Shown here in pieces: positions 59,901-64,000 of a stretch of DNA of 64,000 bases. Below the pieces are notes generated by a model. That model did no database searches, was not told the DNA's origin, and saw nothing but the letters and a program-made list of their open reading frames with translations. Positions within the stretch are counted from its first letter, which is position 1. Each line of letters opens with the position of its first letter. Made by a program: the position numbers and the translations under genes. The DNA lies in assembly GCA_965222005.1 (NCBI GenBank), contig OZ244935.1, positions 2,170,001 to 2,234,000 of the forward strand. The letters run 5' to 3'. This DNA is from CBDCTM01 sp965222005 (GTDB taxonomy: Bacteria; Bacteroidota; Bacteroidia; Chitinophagales; Saprospiraceae).

Positions 59901-61072
59901 CAACGGTTCCACTCACACAATTTTGGGATTTCGGTAATGGCCAGACTGGTGTAGGTTCCAATCCGGCTACCAACTATATAGCAGGTACCTATACCGTTAC
60001 ATTGACAGTTTCAACCTCCTTCGGTTGTACAGACATGACTACCCGTTCCTTTACGGTTATTGATGGTCCTGTTGGTAATTTCACTTTTCAACCCACTACT
60101 GATATATGCAGGGGAGAGTCGATCACATTTTCATTGATTGATACTTCGATGGTGAGCTCCTTCAGCTGGGATTTTGGTGATGGAACTATTATAGATGATC
60201 AAAACCCCGTAACCCATCCATTTCAGGAAACAGGGCCGCGTACAGTCACTTTGATTCTCAGGGGGCTGGATGACCAATGTGAAGTATTCATAGAACAAAT
60301 GGTAAACATCCAAAACACTGCGGCTGCCTTCGAGGCCACCGATGTGTGCCTGGGCGATGTGGTCAATTTTGTCAATAACAGCAGCGGAGCCGATGTGTAT
60401 AGCTGGGATTTTGGTGATGGCACCAACTCTAATGACGAAAACCCCAGCCACCTCTATGCCAATCCGGGCTCCTACCTGGTGACGCTTTCCATTCAGGATG
60501 CACAAACGGGCTGTACGGATGAGCTGACGCAAACGGTGAATGTGCTGGGTGATTTCACCCCTGAAGATTATTCGGCTGTTGCCTGTCTGGGTGAAGATGT
60601 AGTGCTGCCATTCGAGCCGCCAGCTGGCTACAATTTTACCTGGAGCGACACTGCTAATCTTAGCTGCTCTAATTGCCCCAACCCCGTTCTGGATACGGAA
60701 GGCATACAGGATTCGCTGGTGCTTACACTCAACGTTTTTGATGCGATTGGTTGTGGAGGCGGTACAGCTACTTACACCGTATTTCTACCTGAAATATTTG
60801 TACCGGACGTTTTCACCCCCAATGCAGATGGTATCAATGATTTCTTCAATTACGTAGTGCGCGGCGAAGCGGAAGGGCTTGAAGTTAGCAAGTTCCAGGT
60901 ATTCAGCCGCTGGGGTAAACTGGTGTATGACAATGAAAGTCCGGACAAGGGCTGGAGCGGAATGTACAATGATAAAATGGCACCTTCAGATGTATATATT
61001 TACAATATTGAGGTCTCCACTGCGGATTGCCCGATTGGTAAAATGAACGGCGATGTGACATTGATCCGCTAG
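56963..61072 (+). CDS. PKD-repeat surface protein with T9SS type B sorting domain
   Basis: A 1369-residue exported protein. Signal peptide at about 1-22 (ANQLSAQ), then a chain of about 14 PKD-like repeats marked by WDFGDG-type motifs, for example SFFWDFKDG, YSWVFGDG, WEWIFGDG, FSWDFGDG; one repeat has an altered core (DAWHFSSDNDRTFHCYRQN). The C-terminal about 95 residues, starting VFTPNADGINDFF, form a gliding-motility-type (CHU_C) domain that sends it through the T9SS and leaves it on the surface. It probably mediates adhesion or glycan binding. The ATG at 56963 starts the signal peptide. Confidence 0.92.
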   Translation: MKILRLLFLLLLFGGLANQLSAQTASVTEGCVPLSVTFTAPAGQTSFFWDFKDGATSVLQNPANTFTMPGVYVVEFKNSSTGPVIGTVEITVFAKPDLIVTASPNTGCPPIDVELQSSNVVDPNIVILGYSWVFGDGTGGSGAPTVVHNYTSTGSFDVSLALQTNHASCNVTELFDDLVVISEAPSASFSTDPNPAIECSAPFTVSFTNTSSGGTGDLTYSWDYGNGNTSTDAIPEAQTYLADGQYPVTLIVTDENDCSSSFTTVVSVGEPTASFVIADTVCVGSEVQLQNTSSAGQYVWDFGPNATPQGSTNPQPSVTFNTPGQHTISLTVTSADGMCSAQLSQTIVAEQLDINFTAVPDYSCATPFDVVFTPNIANADSYFWEFGDGTTSDEVNPTHNFANPDTTIYSINGELMFEVSLTISSNAGCTATFLDTILLRQPNALFEVDVAEGCGPLTVTFSDQSSSNENISSWEWIFGDGMSTTNANNSDVNHTYTTAGEYDAFLVIVNDAGCRDTSYALTIEVGSMLAPNFSIDQSDICPGDTVTFTDLTPNGDLIDAWHFSSDNDRTFHCYRQNALAWPFVSETGVFDVTLTVEYNGCYSSTTQANAITVSGPIADIDYLVECDAPYSVQFTDASQAATAVSWDFGDMNTSIMNDPFHTYADTGDYLVKLTAENAVSGCPASVDSLVVHIRDIKSAFELDTLLCLGQTYMLDATTSEGVEADCWRGYTWYFDSNRPITTQDSIIDFVFNQPGRDSLTLVVRDINGCTDTSGLEVRVYGVYPEVTADKDTICFPSTVTFTDNSMADTTIMSWEWDFGDGSMGNGQMQPPHVYNSSMGEPIMVTITVTDVIGCGGSVTLPIEVYRPVSFITASPPGICVGETIDFTATDFTDFGSNLSYSWDFGNNDMSTLQSPSSTYNTAGNYTVNLDFTEIATGCMGSTSVNVEVQDFPEAAFSSTLDDQPINCAPVNATFTDNSTSTVPLTQFWDFGNGQTGVGSNPATNYIAGTYTVTLTVSTSFGCTDMTTRSFTVIDGPVGNFTFQPTTDICRGESITFSLIDTSMVSSFSWDFGDGTIIDDQNPVTHPFQETGPRTVTLILRGLDDQCEVFIEQMVNIQNTAAAFEATDVCLGDVVNFVNNSSGADVYSWDFGDGTNSNDENPSHLYANPGSYLVTLSIQDAQTGCTDELTQTVNVLGDFTPEDYSAVACLGEDVVLPFEPPAGYNFTWSDTANLSCSNCPNPVLDTEGIQDSLVLTLNVFDAIGCGGGTATYTVFLPEIFVPDVFTPNADGINDFFNYVVRGEAEGLEVSKFQVFSRWGKLVYDNESPDKGWSGMYNDKMAPSDVYIYNIEVSTADCPIGKMNGDVTLIR

Positions 61073-61422
61073 TAAAATCATTATAAAAGCTGGAGTAACA
61101 TTCAGCTTGTTGTTTTAAAAAATAAGGCCCATTCTTTCAATTTTCCTGAAAGATGGGCCTTTTCAATCTATTTGTTGAAGCCTGACTCCAGGGCATTTCT
61201 AAAAAAAGACTTATAAAATTCTGCATTTTGATAAAGGGAAGAAATTAAATCAAAATAGCAATACGTACACTTAATTGATGTTTCCCATTGGTATCAAAAT
61301 TGATTTAAATGCGGGTGTGACTGACTTATTTTGTATGTCAGTCTCTTCTTTTGCTTTCCTATTTATTCTACCCTCCTTATAGCTGTACTCACGTAAAGGC
61401 ATTATTTAGCCCACAAAAACAC
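61073..61422. other. Intergenic region, 350 bp
   Basis: Beyond the terminator at 61124-61164 the region is AT-rich with no plausible frame. It must include the promoter for the HYR protein; I could not find a convincing spaced -33/-7 pair. Confidence 0.5.
61124..61164 (+). terminator. Intrinsic terminator after the PKD protein gene
   Basis: AAGGCCCATTCTTTCA pairs with TGAAAGATGGGCCTT (one bulged base) around a short loop, followed by TTT. Confidence 0.88.
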
Positions 61423-64000
61423 ATGTGCATCGAAAGAATATATACATTATTAATTTTAAGCTTCGCGACCCTGGTATTTGGTGTGCCACTCAAGGCGCAG
61501 ACACTTCAGAATGGTTGTGTGGCTTCTGGCTTTGGTGTAGATGCAGATGTAATGGCCAATGGCTCGCAGTTTGGAAATGCTATATCTCTGAGTAATAATT
61601 CTGACGACTGGTTTTATAATCACAAAGTTTATGATGGTAATGGAATAGGTATCGTAGATACGACCGGAGGCGTCTGGCTGAAGAATCAATTACAAAATGG
61701 AGTTAACTTGGAATATCTGACCAAAATGTCGGTTCCTAACAACTCTATCATCAACAACATCAGATATCAAGATGTTACCTATGCCAGGGATTACTTCGGC
61801 GGATCAGGTACAATAGATCAAACCAGCTATTATAATGCGAGCAAAAATGGAGAAGACCCCTCCATTTGGGCTTCCGGCACACACAATGTTACTCCGAAAA
61901 ATGATTTGATCGACTGCTATGCACACCTGAGGCGCCAGGGCATTACGGCCAATGATGACCTGTGGCTCTTTTTAGGCTTTTCGAGAGTGTCAAATAATGG
62001 AGAAAGCTACTTTGATGCAGAGCTTTTTGCCGCTCCCATCCAATATGATAAGGCTACCACCCAATTTTCTTCCGCCGGTCCTGATGAAGGGCATAAAGCC
62101 TGGAAGTTTGATAACCGGGGCAATGTAATTGAAGTAGGAGATTTGATCGTGGCTACGGTGTTGAATACCGTTGCCACGCCTACTTTTGAGCTGAGAATCT
62201 GGGTGAGTCGAAAAGATTATAACTTGGTCGATCCGGCCACTTTTGATTTTGGACTGGAATTCGACGGAGCAACTAATAATTCCAAGTTTGGATATGCCAA
62301 TATTGTTGCACCATCCGGCAACAGCTTTGGCTGTGCGGTAGGTAATAATAAACAAACGCCGGGCCCGCCCTGGGGGACTATTGACGCCAATGGCAATTAC
62401 TCGGCCAACTATATGGCCAACCAGTTTATGGAGATCACCCTCAACCTGTCGGATTTTGGTATTGATCCGGCTAAAATTGATCTGATTGATGCCTGTACTT
62501 CTCCTTTCAATAATGTACTCTTCAAAGCACGCGCTTCCAGTTCTTTTACAGCCCAGCTAAAGGATTTCAACGGCCCTTATCCCTTTGGCGATATAAATTT
62601 TGTGCCGGCTTCTATAGTAGGTGGTGTGCTTAATTGTAGTACACCTTTCATTACATTGGAAGCAGACTCTTTGTCGCCCGGAGCTTATTACGAATGGATC
62701 ACGCCGGACGGTAATATCATCACCAACCCTATTGGATCAGAGATTCAGATAGATGAGCCAGGAACCTACATACTGGTGGCCTCAGCCCTGGAAGGCTGTG
62801 AAGGTATTAGGGATACTTTTGTGGTAGTAAAAGATACGGTACCGCCCATTGCTACTATTACAGATGATCCGATATATGGCTGTGATAACGTGACCTCTAC
62901 GCTTACTGCCGGTGAGCCAGGGATGAACTATTATTGGACGGGTCCCAACGGCTTTACGTCCACCAATCAGGTGATTAGCGTGGATGTGCCGGGACTGTAT
63001 ATTCTGAAAGTCACGCGTGAGAGTAATGGTTGTGCCGCGGTTGATTCTATTTATGTGTTGGAATATCCCTGCCAGGCTGACGAGCCTACAGATGTAGCTA
63101 CCACTACTATTATTGACGATATTCCGCCCACTTTTTCAGCTCCGCCGGATATTACGATAGATTGCCAGGATGATCCCGGCGATTTGACGCTGACCGGAGA
63201 TGTGACTGATGAAGATGACAACTGTGACCCTGCTATTGGCAATGCTATTTATACGGATCAAATCAATGTCAACGCGGGTTGTGAAGGTAATACCTGGATC
63301 GAACGAACCTGGACCCTGACTGATGATTGTGGCAACGTCACCCGATATACCCAAAACATTGTCATGGCGGATACAACCCCGCCGGTATTCAAGCAACCAC
63401 CAGATGTGACGATCAGCTGCGATGACGATCCCACCTTGCCTGGCTTGGTAGGCACCGTCACCTGGATAACTGATGATTGTGATCCCAATATCGACGGTGC
63501 GGTCTATGTAGATGTGGTAGATGACAATAGCCCCTGTGAAGGAGCTACGGTAATTCACCGCACCTGGTCGGTGACAGATGACTGTGGGAATGTGGCCAGC
63601 GCAACACAAACCATCGTAATGGAGGATACCAATCTGCCGACCTTTACCGTTCCTGCAGATGTGACGCTGGAATGCGATCAGGATATCGATGATCTGACTA
63701 TCGCGGGAGACGTCACAGATGAATCTGATGATTGTGATATGGGTATTGGAGAGGCGACCTATACAGATCAGGTTCTACCTTCGGGCCTCTGTCTGGAATC
63801 GGTAGTTGTAAAACGCCGCTGGGCTTTGAGTGACGATTGTGGCAACGAACTGATCCAGACGCAGACTATCACCATTGAAGATACCACTCCTCCGGTATTT
63901 GCTGCCCCGTTGGATGTCACCATTAGCTGTGACGAAGATCCCAATAATACTACGCTGACTGGTGAGATAGCGAATGCTACGGACAATTGTGATTCCAATC
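61423..64000 (+). CDS. Large HYR-repeat surface protein, 5' part (runs off right edge)
   Basis: Translation from ATG at 61423 is open to the window end, 859 codons. The signal peptide is MCIERIYTLLILSFATLVFG, with KAQ just after. Residues about 20-390 are a distinct N-terminal domain with SNNSDDWFYNHKVYDGNG and LWLFLGFSRVSNNGESYFD. This is followed by Ig-like/PKD-type segments (YEWITPDGNIITNP; YYWTGPNGFTSTN) and, from about residue 565, repeated HYR-like units of about 85 residues with the pattern TPPVF..PPDVTISCDDDP ... DDCGN. The protein is a large, cysteine-containing adhesin-like molecule; a T9SS domain would be expected at the end, outside the window. Confidence 0.85.
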   Translation, partial: MCIERIYTLLILSFATLVFGVPLKAQTLQNGCVASGFGVDADVMANGSQFGNAISLSNNSDDWFYNHKVYDGNGIGIVDTTGGVWLKNQLQNGVNLEYLTKMSVPNNSIINNIRYQDVTYARDYFGGSGTIDQTSYYNASKNGEDPSIWASGTHNVTPKNDLIDCYAHLRRQGITANDDLWLFLGFSRVSNNGESYFDAELFAAPIQYDKATTQFSSAGPDEGHKAWKFDNRGNVIEVGDLIVATVLNTVATPTFELRIWVSRKDYNLVDPATFDFGLEFDGATNNSKFGYANIVAPSGNSFGCAVGNNKQTPGPPWGTIDANGNYSANYMANQFMEITLNLSDFGIDPAKIDLIDACTSPFNNVLFKARASSSFTAQLKDFNGPYPFGDINFVPASIVGGVLNCSTPFITLEADSLSPGAYYEWITPDGNIITNPIGSEIQIDEPGTYILVASALEGCEGIRDTFVVVKDTVPPIATITDDPIYGCDNVTSTLTAGEPGMNYYWTGPNGFTSTNQVISVDVPGLYILKVTRESNGCAAVDSIYVLEYPCQADEPTDVATTTIIDDIPPTFSAPPDITIDCQDDPGDLTLTGDVTDEDDNCDPAIGNAIYTDQINVNAGCEGNTWIERTWTLTDDCGNVTRYTQNIVMADTTPPVFKQPPDVTISCDDDPTLPGLVGTVTWITDDCDPNIDGAVYVDVVDDNSPCEGATVIHRTWSVTDDCGNVASATQTIVMEDTNLPTFTVPADVTLECDQDIDDLTIAGDVTDESDDCDMGIGEATYTDQVLPSGLCLESVVVKRRWALSDDCGNELIQTQTITIEDTTPPVFAAPLDVTISCDEDPNNTTLTGEIANATDNCDSN

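Noticed and set aside
57016..60532. Several minus-strand frames (up to 223 residues) opposite the PKD gene
   Set aside because: They are antisense shadows of repetitive PKD codons, without start-region or family support.
1..64000. tRNA, rRNA and CRISPR elements
   Set aside because: No cloverleaf, rRNA segment or repeat-spacer array was recognised on reading either strand; a covariance-model search would be needed to be certain.

Overview
The window looks like a chromosomal segment of a Bacteroidota member, most likely a Saprospiria-type bacterium (inferred, not proven). Evidence: a PorW/SprE-type lipoprotein of the type IX secretion system (T9SS), a PKD-repeat surface protein with a gliding-motility-type C-terminal domain, an orphan T9SS sorting-domain fragment, Bacteroidota -7 promoter boxes (TAnnTTTG), a split two-gene transketolase, a PadR/PspC pair and a Reg_prop-propeller hybrid-style sensor kinase. 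Most of the window is ordinary housekeeping and envelope biology; accessory or conflict-type genes are scattered between.

Layout. 1-7.4 kb: the 5' end of an nSTAND NTPase gene (minus strand, running off the left edge) behind an array of 11-bp phased repeats, two small exported/membrane proteins, porW/sprE, an M23 peptidase, a HAD phosphatase and a TIGR01777 epimerase-like protein. 7.5-14 kb: a peptide-type ABC importer operon with two substrate-binding lipoproteins and two permeases carrying unusual insertions, but no ATPase. 14-19.7 kb: small lipoprotein, HU, split transketolase, trans-sulfuration enzyme, a PUR-plus-helix-turn-helix fusion, RadC. 19.7-27.2 kb: lipid-type ABC exporter, an EAD11-like/putative abortive-infection fusion, a DUF4056 protein, a membrane protein, a GT2 glycosyltransferase and an LRR protein with a BRCT-like tail that overlaps the end of gyrB. 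27-34 kb: gyrB, tsaE, alanine dehydrogenase, a large membrane patatin.

34-46 kb: leaderless-looking padR followed by a PspC gene split by an A10 run, a TrpF-like protein, a two-component system, a gene-poor scar (long palindrome, T9SS CTD fragment, two intrinsic terminators), two divergent lipases around a 24-bp palindrome, a heptad/pentapeptide membrane protein and acylphosphatase. 46-56 kb: a GH109-type glycosidase facing a sodium symporter, aldehyde dehydrogenase, and a carbamoyltransferase-SxtJ-DUF5989 operon divergent from an SGNH hydrolase. 56-64 kb: an M43-type protein lacking its catalytic glutamate, a 1369-aa PKD protein behind a perfect 3x11-bp repeat, and the 5' part of a large HYR-repeat surface protein that runs off the right edge.

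The best candidates for undescribed biology are: the EAD11-like/AbiC-type fusion; the phased 11-bp arrays (at 679-793 and 56836-56868); the family of long imperfect intergenic palindromes sharing a core; the A10 frameshift in the PspC gene; the M43 pseudo-protease; and the 13-heptad Gln/Asn coiled coil. No tRNA, rRNA or CRISPR array was recognised.
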